From CAG-632 sp963626805 (lineage in GTDB: Bacteria; Bacillota; Clostridia; Lachnospirales; Lachnospiraceae), in the NCBI GenBank assembly GCA_963626805.1, contig CAVFXS010000066.1, forward strand, positions 76,351 to 140,350: a stretch of 64,000 nucleotides of DNA. The letters run 5' to 3'. Under the pieces are notes generated by a model, which was not told the origin of the DNA, made no database searches, and worked only from the letters and a program-made list of their open reading frames with translations. A program made the translations under genes and the position numbers. Positions within the stretch are counted from its first letter, which is position 1. Each line of letters starts with the position of its first letter. This document shows, piece by piece, positions 54,555 through 63,481 of this stretch.

Positions 54555-54758
54555 GCGAAGCCCGTGACCGAGCCGTGTGCGGCGAGGTTGCAAGGCGCAC
54601 AGAAGGTGGCGAAGCCCGTGACCGAGCCGTGTGCGGCGAGGTTGCAAGGCGCACAGAAGGTGGCGAAGCCCGTGACCGAGCCGTATGCGGCGAGGTTGCA
54701 AGGCACACAGAAGGTGGCGAAGCCCGTGACCGAGCCGTGTGCGGCGAGGTTGCAAGGC
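54555..54758 (+). repeat. 54-bp tandem repeat, 3.8 copies
   Basis: Units begin at 54555, 54609, 54663 and 54717 (each starts GCGAAGCCCGTGACCGAGCC); the last is cut at 54758. Copies 1 and 2 are the same; copy 3 differs at two positions. The unit is GC-rich compared with all flanking DNA. Because 54 is a multiple of 3 and the unit lacks stops, frames are open on both strands, but nothing supports translation. Confidence 0.95.
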
Positions 54759-54785
54759 TGATTTTACTGTACTTTGAACATTTTC

Positions 54786-54799
54786 CCGGAATATTCCGG
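54786..54799. promoter_or_regulatory. 14-bp palindrome in the pgk leader
   Basis: CCGGAATATTCCGG is a perfect palindrome 35 nt before the pgk start. A TTGAAC at 54774 could be a -35, but no -10 at proper distance is visible. Possible operator. Confidence 0.4.
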
Positions 54800-54833
54800 A
54801 GAAGAATAATGTAATAATGAAAGGAGCATAAAT

Positions 54834-56042
54834 ATGCTGAATAAGAAATCCGTAGATGATATTAATGTAAAAGGAAAAAGAGTCCTGGTTCGTTGTGATT
54901 TCAATGTACCTTTAAAGGATGGACAGATTACAGATGAGAATCGTCTGGTTGCAGCACTTCCTACAATCAAGAAGTTGGTTGCAGATGGCGGTAAGATCAT
55001 CCTTTGCTCACATCTGGGTAAGGTTAAGACAGAAGAAGATAAGAAGACCAAGACACTGGCGCCGGTTGCTAAGCGTCTGACAGAGCTGTTAGGACAGGAA
55101 GTTAAGTTCGTAGCTGATCCTGAGGTTGTAGGCCCTAACGCAAGAGCAGCTGTAGAGGCTATGCAGGATGGCGAGATCATTCTGCTTGAGAATACCCGTT
55201 TCAGACCGGAAGAGACCAAGAACGGTGAAGCATTCAGCAAGGATCTGGCAAGCATCTGTGATGTATTTGTAAATGATGCATTCGGTACCGCTCACAGAGC
55301 TCACTGCTCAAACGTAGGTGTTGCTTCTTTAGTAGATACAGCAGTTGTTGGTTACTTAATGCAGAAGGAGATTGATTTCCTTGGAAATGCAGTTGAGAAT
55401 CCGGAGCGTCCATTCGTAGCAATCTTAGGTGGCGCAAAGGTAGCTGATAAGTTGAATGTTATCGCCAACCTGTTAGAGAAGTGCGATACCCTGATCATCG
55501 GTGGTGGTATGGCATACACCTTCTTAAAGGCAAAGGGATATGAGATTGGTAAGTCTTTAGTAGATGAGACCAAGATTGATTACTGTAAGGAAATGATGGA
55601 AAAGGCAGACAAGCTTGGCAAGAAGTTATTACTTCCTGTAGACTCTGTTATGATCACTGATTTCCCAAATCCAATTGATGCACCTGTTGAGACAACTATC
55701 TGCGATGCTGATAAGATGGATGCTTCCAAGGAAGGCTGCGATATCGGACCTAAGACAATTGAGCTTTATGCAGAGGCTGTTAAGACAGCTAAGACCGTTG
55801 TTTGGAACGGACCTATGGGTGTATTTGAGAACCCTACACTGGCTGCAGGTACAAAGGCAGTTGCAGCAGCTTTGGCAGAGACCGATGCTACAACCATTAT
55901 CGGTGGTGGTGATTCAGCAGCAGCTGTTAATCAGTTAGGCTATGGTGATAAGATGAGCCATATCTCTACCGGTGGTGGTGCTTCCCTTGAATTCTTAGAG
56001 GGTAAGGAGCTTCCTGGTGTAGCAGCAGCTAACGATAAGTAA
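54834..56042 (+). CDS. pgk: Phosphoglycerate kinase
   Basis: 402 residues. RCDFNVPLKDG near the N-terminus, nucleotide-binding ILGGAKVADKL, WNGPMGVFE and GGGDSAAAV are intact. Makes ATP from 1,3-bisphosphoglycerate. Highly biased codon usage as in gap. AAAGGAG site. I see no convincing sigma-A promoter between the repeats and the start. tpiA follows 28 nt later with no terminator between, so both are probably cotranscribed. Confidence 0.97.
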   Translation: MLNKKSVDDINVKGKRVLVRCDFNVPLKDGQITDENRLVAALPTIKKLVADGGKIILCSHLGKVKTEEDKKTKTLAPVAKRLTELLGQEVKFVADPEVVGPNARAAVEAMQDGEIILLENTRFRPEETKNGEAFSKDLASICDVFVNDAFGTAHRAHCSNVGVASLVDTAVVGYLMQKEIDFLGNAVENPERPFVAILGGAKVADKLNVIANLLEKCDTLIIGGGMAYTFLKAKGYEIGKSLVDETKIDYCKEMMEKADKLGKKLLLPVDSVMITDFPNPIDAPVETTICDADKMDASKEGCDIGPKTIELYAEAVKTAKTVVWNGPMGVFENPTLAAGTKAVAAALAETDATTIIGGGDSAAAVNQLGYGDKMSHISTGGGASLEFLEGKELPGVAAANDK

Positions 56043-56070
56043 GAATGCAGGCAGATAAGGAGATAAGAAA

Positions 56071-56823
56071 ATGGCAAGAAAAAAGATTATTGCAGGTAAC
56101 TGGAAGATGAACAAGACTCCAAGTGAGGCTGTTGCTCTGGTTAACGAGTTAAAGGACTTAGTAAAGAATGATGATGTAGATGTTGTATATTGTGTACCGG
56201 CAATTGACATTGTTCCTGTAGTAGAAGCTACCAAGGGTACAAACGTAGCTGTAGGTGCAGAGAATATGTACTTTGAAGAGAGCGGTGCATACACCGGAGA
56301 AGTTTCAGCAGCTATGCTGGTAGATGCTGGTGTTAAGTATGTTATTATCGGACACTCAGAGCGTCGTGATTACTTCAAGGAAGATGATGCATTACTGAAC
56401 AAGAAGGTTAAGAAGGCATTTGAGGCTGGTCTTACACCGATTCTTTGCTGTGGTGAGTCATTAGAGCAGAGAGAGCTTGGTGTAACTATGGATTGGATCC
56501 GTCTTCAGATCAAGTCTGACCTGGCTGGTATTACAGCAGATCAGGTTAAGAGCATGGTAATCGCTTATGAGCCAATCTGGGCAATCGGTACCGGTAAGAC
56601 AGCTACTTCCGATCAGGCTCAGGAAGTATGTAAGGGTATCCGTGATCTGATCGCTGAGATCTATGATGCACCAACAGCAGAGGCTGTTCGGATTCAGTAT
56701 GGTGGATCTATGAATGCTGGAAACGCAGCAGAGCTGTTGGCAAAGCCGGATATCGATGGTGGTCTGATCGGTGGTGCATCTCTGAAGACTGACTTCGGTA
56801 AGGTAGTTAACTACGACAAGTAA
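56071..56823 (+). CDS. tpiA: Triosephosphate isomerase
   Basis: 250 residues. Active-site residues in GNWKMNKTP (Lys), IIGHSERR (His) and AYEPIWAIGTGKT (Glu), with the phosphate loop YGGSMN. Codon use matches gap and pgk. Ends at a strong terminator. Confidence 0.97.
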   Translation: MARKKIIAGNWKMNKTPSEAVALVNELKDLVKNDDVDVVYCVPAIDIVPVVEATKGTNVAVGAENMYFEESGAYTGEVSAAMLVDAGVKYVIIGHSERRDYFKEDDALLNKKVKKAFEAGLTPILCCGESLEQRELGVTMDWIRLQIKSDLAGITADQVKSMVIAYEPIWAIGTGKTATSDQAQEVCKGIRDLIAEIYDAPTAEAVRIQYGGSMNAGNAAELLAKPDIDGGLIGGASLKTDFGKVVNYDK

Positions 56824-56852
56824 TATACGTATGAATAAATAAGTAAAACAGA

Positions 56853-56905
56853 AACTCTCGTCTGTGAGCGGATACCAGGTGTCTGAAGCAGATGAGAGTT
56901 TTTTA
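56853..56905 (+). terminator. Rho-independent terminator of tpiA
   Basis: AACTCTCGTCTG (56853-56864) pairs with CAGATGAGAGTT (56890-56901) with one G-T pair, followed by TTTTT. Confidence 0.88.
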
Positions 56906-56922
56906 TGCAGGGAGATTTTTCT

Positions 56923-56951
56923 TGAATGCGAGAAATGATTATGATAAGATA
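56923..56951 (+). promoter_or_regulatory. Promoter of gpmI
   Basis: TTGAAT (56923-56928), 17 nt, TAAGAT (56946-56951), 51 nt before the start codon. Confidence 0.55.
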
Positions 56952-57002
56952 GTTACGGTTAAATGGTAATTTTTATATTATATATTCAAAGGAGATAGAA
57001 CG

Positions 57003-58553
57003 ATGAGTAAAAAACCAGTAGTATTAATGGTTCTTGACGGTTATGGATTAAGCGATAATCCAAAGGGAAATGCAATAGCAATGGCAAATACCCCGACCAT
57101 GGATAAATTAATGAAGGAATATCCGTTTGTAAAGGGAAATGCATCCGGTCTTGCAGTTGGATTGCCGGATGGGCAGATGGGAAATTCAGAGGTTGGTCAT
57201 ATGAATATCGGTGCAGGCCGTATTATTTATCAGGAACTGACTAAGATCACAAAATCGATTCAGGACGGAGATTTCTTTGAGAATGCAGAACTGCTCCGTG
57301 CCGTTGAAAATGTGAAGAAGAATCATTCAGACCTTCATTTGTGGGGACTGTTATCAGATGGCGGTGTCCACAGCCATATTACACATTTGTATGGATTACT
57401 GGAGCTGTGCAAGCGTCAGGGAATTGAAAATGTATATGTACATGCATTCTTGGATGGTCGTGATACTCCACCGGCATCCGGAAAGGATTATGTTGCACAG
57501 TTAGATGCAAAGATGAAGGAAATCGGAGTCGGTAAGATTGCTTCCTTATCCGGTCGTTATTATGCAATGGATCGTGATAATCGTTGGGATCGTGTAGAGA
57601 AGGCATATGCTTCTTTAGTGTACGGCGAGGGCGAAACTGCTACAGATGCAGTTCGGGCTATGGCTGATTCCTATGCAAAGGATGTTACAGATGAGTTTGT
57701 ACTTCCGACAGTCATCGTTGACGAAGCAGGTAAGCCATTGTCTCTGGTAAAGGAGAATGATTCCGTAATCTTCTTCAACTTCCGTCCGGATCGTGCCCGT
57801 GAGATTACCCGTGCATTCTGCGACAAGGAATTTACAGGCTTTGAGCGGAAGAATGGATTTATGCCATTAACCTATGTATGCTTTACGGATTATGATGAGA
57901 CGATTGAAAACAAATATGTTGCCTTCAAGAAGGAGAGCATTACCAATACATTTGGTGCATATCTGGCAGAGAACAATCTGACACAGCTTCGTCTGGCAGA
58001 GACAGAGAAATATGCACATGTTACATTCTTCTTCAACGGCGGCGTAGAAGAGCCGAATAAAGACGAAGAGCGGATCCTGGTAAAATCCCCGGCAGTAGCA
58101 ACCTATGATCTTCAGCCGGAAATGAGTGCACCGGAGGTTTGCAAGAATCTGGTTGAGGCAATTACATCGGATAAGTATGATGTGATCATTATTAACTTCG
58201 CAAATCCGGATATGGTAGGTCATACCGGAGTGATTCCGGCAGCTGTAAAGGCTGTTGAGACAGTGGATCAGTGCGTAGGAGAAGCAGTAGAGGCTATAAA
58301 GAAGATGGATGGTGTTCTGTTCATCTGTGCCGATCATGGTAATGCTGAGAAGATGATCGATTACGAGACAGGAAAGCCGCATACAGCACATACAACCAAT
58401 CCGGTTCCGTTTATTCTCTTTAATTATGATCCGGCTTATACCTTACGGGAAGGTGGTTGTCTGGCAGATATCGCACCGACTCTGTTAGAGGTAATGGGAC
58501 TTCCACAGCCACAGGAGATGACCGGAAAGTCACTGCTGGTAAAGAAAAACTAA
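57003..58553 (+). CDS. gpmI: 2,3-bisphosphoglycerate-independent phosphoglycerate mutase
   Basis: 516 residues, alkaline-phosphatase fold. Metal Asp in MVLDGYGL, phospho-Ser in MGNSEVGHMNIGAGR, HAFLDGRDTPP, FFNFRPDRAREITRA, and the C-terminal metal site CADHGNAEKM and PHTAHTTNPVPF. Mn-dependent cytosolic enzyme. Has its own promoter and terminator, unlike the pgk-tpiA pair. Confidence 0.97.
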   Translation: MSKKPVVLMVLDGYGLSDNPKGNAIAMANTPTMDKLMKEYPFVKGNASGLAVGLPDGQMGNSEVGHMNIGAGRIIYQELTKITKSIQDGDFFENAELLRAVENVKKNHSDLHLWGLLSDGGVHSHITHLYGLLELCKRQGIENVYVHAFLDGRDTPPASGKDYVAQLDAKMKEIGVGKIASLSGRYYAMDRDNRWDRVEKAYASLVYGEGETATDAVRAMADSYAKDVTDEFVLPTVIVDEAGKPLSLVKENDSVIFFNFRPDRAREITRAFCDKEFTGFERKNGFMPLTYVCFTDYDETIENKYVAFKKESITNTFGAYLAENNLTQLRLAETEKYAHVTFFFNGGVEEPNKDEERILVKSPAVATYDLQPEMSAPEVCKNLVEAITSDKYDVIIINFANPDMVGHTGVIPAAVKAVETVDQCVGEAVEAIKKMDGVLFICADHGNAEKMIDYETGKPHTAHTTNPVPFILFNYDPAYTLREGGCLADIAPTLLEVMGLPQPQEMTGKSLLVKKN

Positions 58554-58600
58554 AGAATCATCATATTGATCATTATATAATATAATTCTGATTATGAAAT

Positions 58601-58658
58601 ACAGACCCTTATGATTTTTGACCGAAGCAGTCAAAGATGAATAAGGGTCTGTTTTTTG
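58601..58658 (+). terminator. Rho-independent terminator of gpmI
   Basis: ACAGACCCTTAT (58601-58612) pairs with ATAAGGGTCTGT (58641-58652); an inner TTTGAC/GTCAAA stem lies within. A T-run follows. Confidence 0.92.
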
Positions 58659-58704
58659 TGCATACTTTTTACTAAGCCTAATTGCATATAGGAGGAATGA
58701 AAAG

Positions 58705-59994
58705 ATGCGAGAAGTAAAAATTCTGGATGTACATGCCAGAGAGATTTTAGATTCCAGAGGAAATCCGACCGTGGAGGTGGAAGTGCAGCTGGAAGCCGGA
58801 ATCACGGGACGGGCGCAGGTTCCATCCGGAGCATCGACCGGAGAGCATGAGGCACTGGAGCTGCGGGATGGTGAGAAACGGTACGGCGGTCTGGGTGTTC
58901 AGAATGCGGTCCTGAATGTGAATACAAGAATTGCGGATAAGATCATAGGGAAGAATGCATTTGAACAGGCAGAAATAGACCGGATCATGCTGGAGGCGGA
59001 TGGAACGGATAATAAATCCAGATATGGAGCCAATGCAATCCTGGGAGTGTCTCTGGCTGTGGCAAAAGCGGCGGCAACTGCCCTGAAAATGCCGTTATAC
59101 CGATATATTGGCGGAGTGAATGCACGAACGATACCGGTTCCGATGATGAATATCTTAAATGGTGGTAAGCATGCGGATAATACGGTTGATCTGCAGGAAT
59201 TTATGATAGCTCCGGTAGGAGCGGAAACCATTAAGCAGGGTATGCAGATGGCATGCGAGATTTACCATGCTCTGAAAAAACAGCTAAAGGAACGTGGACT
59301 GTCCACTGCAGTGGGAGATGAAGGCGGATTTGCACCGGATCTGGCAAGCTCGCAGGAGGTACTGGACATAATTGTGGAGGCGATTCAGGCAGCCGGATAT
59401 AAGCCGGGAGAAGATATCCAGATCGCAATTGATGCAGCAGCCTCTGAGCTATATCTGGATACACAGGATCTATACTATTTCCCGGGAGAAAGCCGGATGT
59501 CCGGGAAAGAGGTATATCGGAATGCAGAGGAAATGGTGCAGTATTATGAGGATCTGGTGGCAAAATATCCGATCTATTCCATTGAGGATGGACTGAATGA
59601 GAATGATGTGAAGGGCTGGAAGATTCTGACCTATCGGCTGGGCGATAAGATACAGCTGGTTGGGGATGACCTGTTTGTGACGAATACCAGTCGCCTGAAA
59701 ATGGGAATCGATGCACAGATTGCAAATTCCATTCTGATCAAATACAATCAGATAGGGACACTGACAGAAACCTTAAATGCGATTCATATGGCGGCCAATG
59801 CCGGGTACACAACCGTAATTTCCCATCGTTCCGGTGAGACAGAGGATAGCTTTATTGCAGATCTTGCGGTAGCGGTCAATGCAGGACAGATTAAAACCGG
59901 TGCACCCTGCAGAGCGGACCGGACGGCAAAATATAACCAATTGCTTCGGATAGAAGAAGAATTGGGAAAAGTTGCTGTTTATCGTGGCTGGTAA
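58705..59994 (+). CDS. eno: Enolase
   Basis: 429 residues. Catalytic Glu in GDEGGFAPD, metal Asp in IAIDAA, SIEDGLNENDVKGW and LVGDDLFVTN, Lys in ILIKYNQIGT and SHRSGETED are present, so it should be active. The end block reads GAPCRADRTAKYNQLLRIEE where most enolases have GAPSRTDRVAKYN. Codon use is unlike gap, pgk and tpiA: CGG is the commonest Arg codon, while gap has none. Good AGGAGG site, but no clear promoter after the gpmI terminator. Confidence 0.95.
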   Translation: MREVKILDVHAREILDSRGNPTVEVEVQLEAGITGRAQVPSGASTGEHEALELRDGEKRYGGLGVQNAVLNVNTRIADKIIGKNAFEQAEIDRIMLEADGTDNKSRYGANAILGVSLAVAKAAATALKMPLYRYIGGVNARTIPVPMMNILNGGKHADNTVDLQEFMIAPVGAETIKQGMQMACEIYHALKKQLKERGLSTAVGDEGGFAPDLASSQEVLDIIVEAIQAAGYKPGEDIQIAIDAAASELYLDTQDLYYFPGESRMSGKEVYRNAEEMVQYYEDLVAKYPIYSIEDGLNENDVKGWKILTYRLGDKIQLVGDDLFVTNTSRLKMGIDAQIANSILIKYNQIGTLTETLNAIHMAANAGYTTVISHRSGETEDSFIADLAVAVNAGQIKTGAPCRADRTAKYNQLLRIEEELGKVAVYRGW

Positions 59995-60002
59995 AAAATA
60001 GC

Positions 60003-60031
60003 TTGAATTTCATAACACACTATGTTATCAT
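60003..60031 (+). promoter_or_regulatory. Promoter of secG
   Basis: TTGAAT (60003-60008), 17 nt, TATCAT (60026-60031). An inverted repeat ATAACA (60012-60017) / TGTTAT (60023-60028) overlaps the -10. Confidence 0.6.
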
Positions 60032-60067
60032 AAGCTCTAGTTGAGCATTTGGAACGGAGGTGTAATT

Positions 60068-60301
60068 ATGAAATTAGCACTTGAAATTGTATTTTTACTT
60101 GTATCAGTTGCGATGTCAGTATTTGTATTATCACAGGAAGGTAAATCAGACGGTCTTTCAAGTTCTCTGGGTGGAGGATCCGGAGAGACCTATTGGAATA
60201 AAAATAAAGGACGATCAAAGGAATCAGTATTAACTACAATCACGACTGTATTGGCTGTTTTGTTCTTTGTAATATCCCTGGTTTTGACCTTGTTCTTTTA
60301 A
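60068..60301 (+). CDS. secG: SecG preprotein translocase subunit
   Basis: 77 residues with two membrane segments (LALEIVFLLVSVAMSVFVL and TTVLAVLFFVISLVLTLFF) around the Gly/Ser-rich loop GLSSSLGGGSGETYW. I chose ATG 60068 after CGGAGGTG rather than the upstream in-frame start at 60041. The secG-rnr-smpB-ssrA order is the common Firmicute arrangement. Confidence 0.94.
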   Translation: MKLALEIVFLLVSVAMSVFVLSQEGKSDGLSSSLGGGSGETYWNKNKGRSKESVLTTITTVLAVLFFVISLVLTLFF

Positions 60302-60302
60302 T

Positions 60303-60337
60303 AAAAAGCTGTCGCCTGTACGACAGCTTTTTGTTTT
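60303..60337 (+). terminator. Rho-independent terminator of secG
   Basis: AAAAAGCTGTCG (60303-60314) pairs with CGACAGCTTTTT (60321-60332), loop CCTGTA, then GTTTT. Confidence 0.9.
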
Positions 60338-60350
60338 GTCAGAAAGACGG

Positions 60351-60412
60351 GAACAAAAAGCTGATGCAGGCCGGCAGGAGGCTGCGAACAGAAGATAGAG
60401 AACAAAAAGCTG
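60351..60412 (+). repeat. Short direct repeat before rnr
   Basis: GAACAAAAAGCTG occurs at 60351-60363 and 60400-60412. Its core AAAAAGCTG is also the left arm of the secG terminator (60303). Confidence 0.6.
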
Positions 60413-60433
60413 TGGATAGCAGGTTGGAGAATT

Positions 60434-62578
60434 ATGGAAGAGAATGAATTATATTTAGAACGAAAAGAAAAAGTAAAAGAAGTTATATACAGTCCGGAAT
60501 ATAAGCCGATGAAATATAAGGAGCTGGCATTCCTGTTTCAGTTATCGGAGAAGGAGAAGCCGGTTCTGTCACAGATTCTGAATGAATTAACAGAAGAGGG
60601 AATGATCGTTAAAACACCGAGAGGAAAGTACCAGCGGCTGGATGCCGGAGTTTTATGTGGTGCCTTTACGGGAAATAATCGTGGATTTGGATTTGTGACG
60701 GTAGAAGGCGATGATGAGGATTATTTTATTCCGGAGAAGGCATGCAATGGTGCTTTGCATATGGATACGGTGCTTATGCGGGTAACGAATGCGGAGAGTA
60801 GTGCGGGACGGAGACGGGAAGGTGAAATTATCCGGATTTTGTCACATGGTATCCGGGAGCTTGTCGGAACCTTTGATCCGGGCAAGGGATATGGGTTCGT
60901 GATTCCCGATAACCAGAAGTTTAATCAGGATATTTTTATACCGAAGGCACTGACAAAGGGGGCTGTCCGGGGACATAAGGTAGTTGTACAGATCACAAAT
61001 TACGGAAATAAGAATCAGAAGCCGGAAGGACGGATTACAGAAATTCTGGGACATATCAATGATCCCGGAACAGATGTGATCTCAATTGTGAAGGCCTATG
61101 ATCTTCCGGTGGAATTTCCGGATATGGTTATGCGGCAGGCTGAGAGAGTGCCGGAGGAGCCGGATACAAAGGATTATGCCGGCCGCAAAGATCTCCGGGA
61201 CTGGATGACGGTTACGATCGATGGAGATGATGCCAAGGATCTGGATGACGCGATTACATTGCGGAAAACAGCAGATGGCTATGAGCTTGGTGTGCATATT
61301 GCAGATGTCTCAGAATATGTAACAGAGCATTCTCCGCTGGATGAAGAAGCGTTGAACCGTGGTACGAGTGTATATCTGGTTGACCGGGTGATTCCGATGC
61401 TGCCGCACCGGCTGTCAAACGAAATCTGTTCTCTGAATCAGGGGACGGACCGGCTGGCCTTGAGCTGTATCATGCAGATCGATAATAAGGGAACCGTGGT
61501 CGGCCATGAGATTGCCGAAACAGTCATCCGGGTTGACCGGAGAATGACCTATGCGAATGTGAATAAGATCCTGGAGCAGGATGATGAGGCGGTAAAACAG
61601 GAATATGCAGAATTTCTTCCGATGTTTTATCAGATGAAGGAGCTGGCAGAAATCCTTCGAAAAAAGCGGGACAAGCGGGGATCCATTGATTTTGATTTTC
61701 CGGAGACACAGATCATACTGGATGAAAAAGGCCGTCCGGTTGATATCCGTCCGTATGAGAGATTGACTGCAAATAAAATCATTGAAGATTTTATGCTGCT
61801 GGCGAACGAGACGGTGGCAGAGGATTATTTCTGGCAGGAGATCCCATTTGTATATCGGACACATGAAAGTCCGGATCCGGACAGAATCCGTAAATTAGAG
61901 GTCCTGATTTCCAACTTTGGCTATTGTCTGAAGGCAAATCCGGAGAATATTCATCCGAAGGAGTTCCAGAAGCTGTTGGAACGGATTGCAGATTCACCGG
62001 AGGAGGCAATGATCAGCCGCCTGACGCTGCGTTCTATGAAGCAGGCAAAGTATGCGACGGTTTGTTATGGACATTTCGGACTGGCAACGAATTACTACTG
62101 TCATTTTACATCACCGATCAGACGATATCCGGATCTGCAGATCCATCGGATCATAAAGGAGAATCTGCATGGAAAGCTTTCCGATAAGCGGATCGCGCAT
62201 TACGAGAAAATCCTGCCTGAGGTTTCGGAGAGCTGTTCGAAGCTGGAACGGCGGGCGGATGAAGTAGAACGTGAAGTGGAAAAAATGAAAAAGGTTCAAT
62301 ACATGTCACGGAGAATCGGAGAATGCTATGAAGGTGTGATTTCCGGCGTGAATGCATGGGGGATGTATGTCGAATTGCCGAATACCGTAGAAGGTCTGGT
62401 TCATGTGACGAATATGATAGATGATTATTATTACTATGACGAGGAAAAATATGCTATGATTGGAAAAGATACCGGCCGACAGTATACACTGGGCGAAAAG
62501 GTATGGGTCATGGTAAAGGCAACCGACAGAATTTCAAAAACAATCGACTTTATATTAGCTCAAAATATGGAGGAATAA
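60434..62578 (+). CDS. rnr: Ribonuclease R
   Basis: 714 residues: N-terminal winged-helix (about 1-65), two cold-shock domains (GNNRGFGFVTVEGDDEDYFI, GKGYGFVIPDN), RNB catalytic domain with the metal aspartates in TIDGDDAKDLDDAI, and a C-terminal S1 domain (VISGVNAWGMYVELPNTVEG). 3'-5' exonuclease that degrades nonstop mRNAs together with the tmRNA system encoded just downstream. Its last codons overlap the smpB ribosome site. Confidence 0.96.
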   Translation: MEENELYLERKEKVKEVIYSPEYKPMKYKELAFLFQLSEKEKPVLSQILNELTEEGMIVKTPRGKYQRLDAGVLCGAFTGNNRGFGFVTVEGDDEDYFIPEKACNGALHMDTVLMRVTNAESSAGRRREGEIIRILSHGIRELVGTFDPGKGYGFVIPDNQKFNQDIFIPKALTKGAVRGHKVVVQITNYGNKNQKPEGRITEILGHINDPGTDVISIVKAYDLPVEFPDMVMRQAERVPEEPDTKDYAGRKDLRDWMTVTIDGDDAKDLDDAITLRKTADGYELGVHIADVSEYVTEHSPLDEEALNRGTSVYLVDRVIPMLPHRLSNEICSLNQGTDRLALSCIMQIDNKGTVVGHEIAETVIRVDRRMTYANVNKILEQDDEAVKQEYAEFLPMFYQMKELAEILRKKRDKRGSIDFDFPETQIILDEKGRPVDIRPYERLTANKIIEDFMLLANETVAEDYFWQEIPFVYRTHESPDPDRIRKLEVLISNFGYCLKANPENIHPKEFQKLLERIADSPEEAMISRLTLRSMKQAKYATVCYGHFGLATNYYCHFTSPIRRYPDLQIHRIIKENLHGKLSDKRIAHYEKILPEVSESCSKLERRADEVEREVEKMKKVQYMSRRIGECYEGVISGVNAWGMYVELPNTVEGLVHVTNMIDDYYYYDEEKYAMIGKDTGRQYTLGEKVWVMVKATDRISKTIDFILAQNMEE

Positions 62579-62579
62579 C

Positions 62580-63053
62580 ATGGCAAAGGAAAAGGGAAGC
62601 CGTCTGATCGCAAATAATAAAAAGGCTTATTTTGATTATTTTATTGAAGACACGTATGAGGCCGGCATAGAACTGGTCGGTACGGAAGTGAAATCGTTGC
62701 GGCAGGGGCATTGCAGTATTAAAGAAGCGTTCATAGGAATTGACAATGGTGAAATATATATATATCATATGCATATCAGTCCGTATGAAAAGGGAAATAT
62801 TTTTAATAAAGACCCGCTTCGAACCAGAAAATTGTTGCTGCATAAATCAGAAATCAATAAGCTGATGGGACAGTCAAAGGAAAAGGGTTATACCATCGTA
62901 CCGTTAAAGGTGTATTTTAAGGATAGTCTGGTAAAGGTAGAAATCGGATTAGCCCGCGGTAAGAAGCTATATGACAAGCGACAGGATATCGCGAAGAAGG
63001 ATCAGAAACGGGAAGCGGAGAAAGAGTTTAAGATCCGCAATCTTCAGGTGTAA
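62580..63053 (+). CDS. smpB: SmpB tmRNA-binding protein
   Basis: 157 residues. NKKAYFDYFIEDTYEAGIEL, GTEVKSLRQGHCSIKEAF and the basic tail KKLYDKRQDIAKKDQKREAE are diagnostic. SmpB delivers tmRNA to stalled ribosomes. Starts 1 nt after rnr. Confidence 0.97.
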   Translation: MAKEKGSRLIANNKKAYFDYFIEDTYEAGIELVGTEVKSLRQGHCSIKEAFIGIDNGEIYIYHMHISPYEKGNIFNKDPLRTRKLLLHKSEINKLMGQSKEKGYTIVPLKVYFKDSLVKVEIGLARGKKLYDKRQDIAKKDQKREAEKEFKIRNLQV

Positions 63054-63073
63054 CAGACAGGAAGGAAACAGCT

Positions 63074-63343
63074 ATGAGTCAGGAAAAAGTAACAAGAAAT
63101 AAAAACGAAAAAAATAAGCGAAAGAATCTTCAGAAGAAGAAACAGAATCGCAATCTGGGATGGATCATTGCAGGGTGCGTCATATTTGGACTTATTGCAG
63201 GATTTATTGCAGGAAAATACTGGCTTTATCCAAAGTATATGGGTCCGTCTGATGTAGGAACGGATACGGTTTATGATTCACAGGATCGTTCCGGGGAACT
63301 GCAGGATCTGAATAACCAGATCGATAATGAAGATTCGCAGTAG
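63074..63343 (+). CDS. Small single-pass membrane protein, unknown
   Basis: 89 residues: very Lys/Asn-rich N-terminus (about 1-27), one membrane segment (WIIAGCVIFGLIAGFIAGKY), then an acidic Asp/Gln-rich tail. By the positive-inside rule the tail is outside. No family recognised. It follows smpB by 20 nt with AGGAAGGA upstream, so it is probably in the rnr-smpB operon. Confidence 0.6.
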   Translation: MSQEKVTRNKNEKNKRKNLQKKKQNRNLGWIIAGCVIFGLIAGFIAGKYWLYPKYMGPSDVGTDTVYDSQDRSGELQDLNNQIDNEDSQ

Positions 63344-63393
63344 ACAGCCGGGTTAACCGGATATCCGGAGCTGTTTGCGGATGGAAGATTTGA

Positions 63394-63422
63394 TTGACAA
63401 AAAAACAGGATAGGTATATTCT
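63394..63422 (+). promoter_or_regulatory. Promoter of ssrA
   Basis: TTGACA (63394-63399), 17 nt, TATTCT (63417-63422); TATATT at 63415 is an alternative -10 with shorter spacing. Confidence 0.55.
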
Positions 63423-63481
63423 AATATTAGAATCGTCTGTAACCATACAATCATGTAAGCAGTGAGACTGCAGAACATTCA

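Noticed and set aside
54555..54758. CRISPR array
   Set aside because: Repeats are directly joined with no unique spacers and no cas genes are nearby.
54443..54814. Several open frames on both strands with an 18-residue repeat
   Set aside because: They arise because the 54-bp unit has no stops and keeps the frame; being open on both strands argues against coding, and no ribosome site is convincing.
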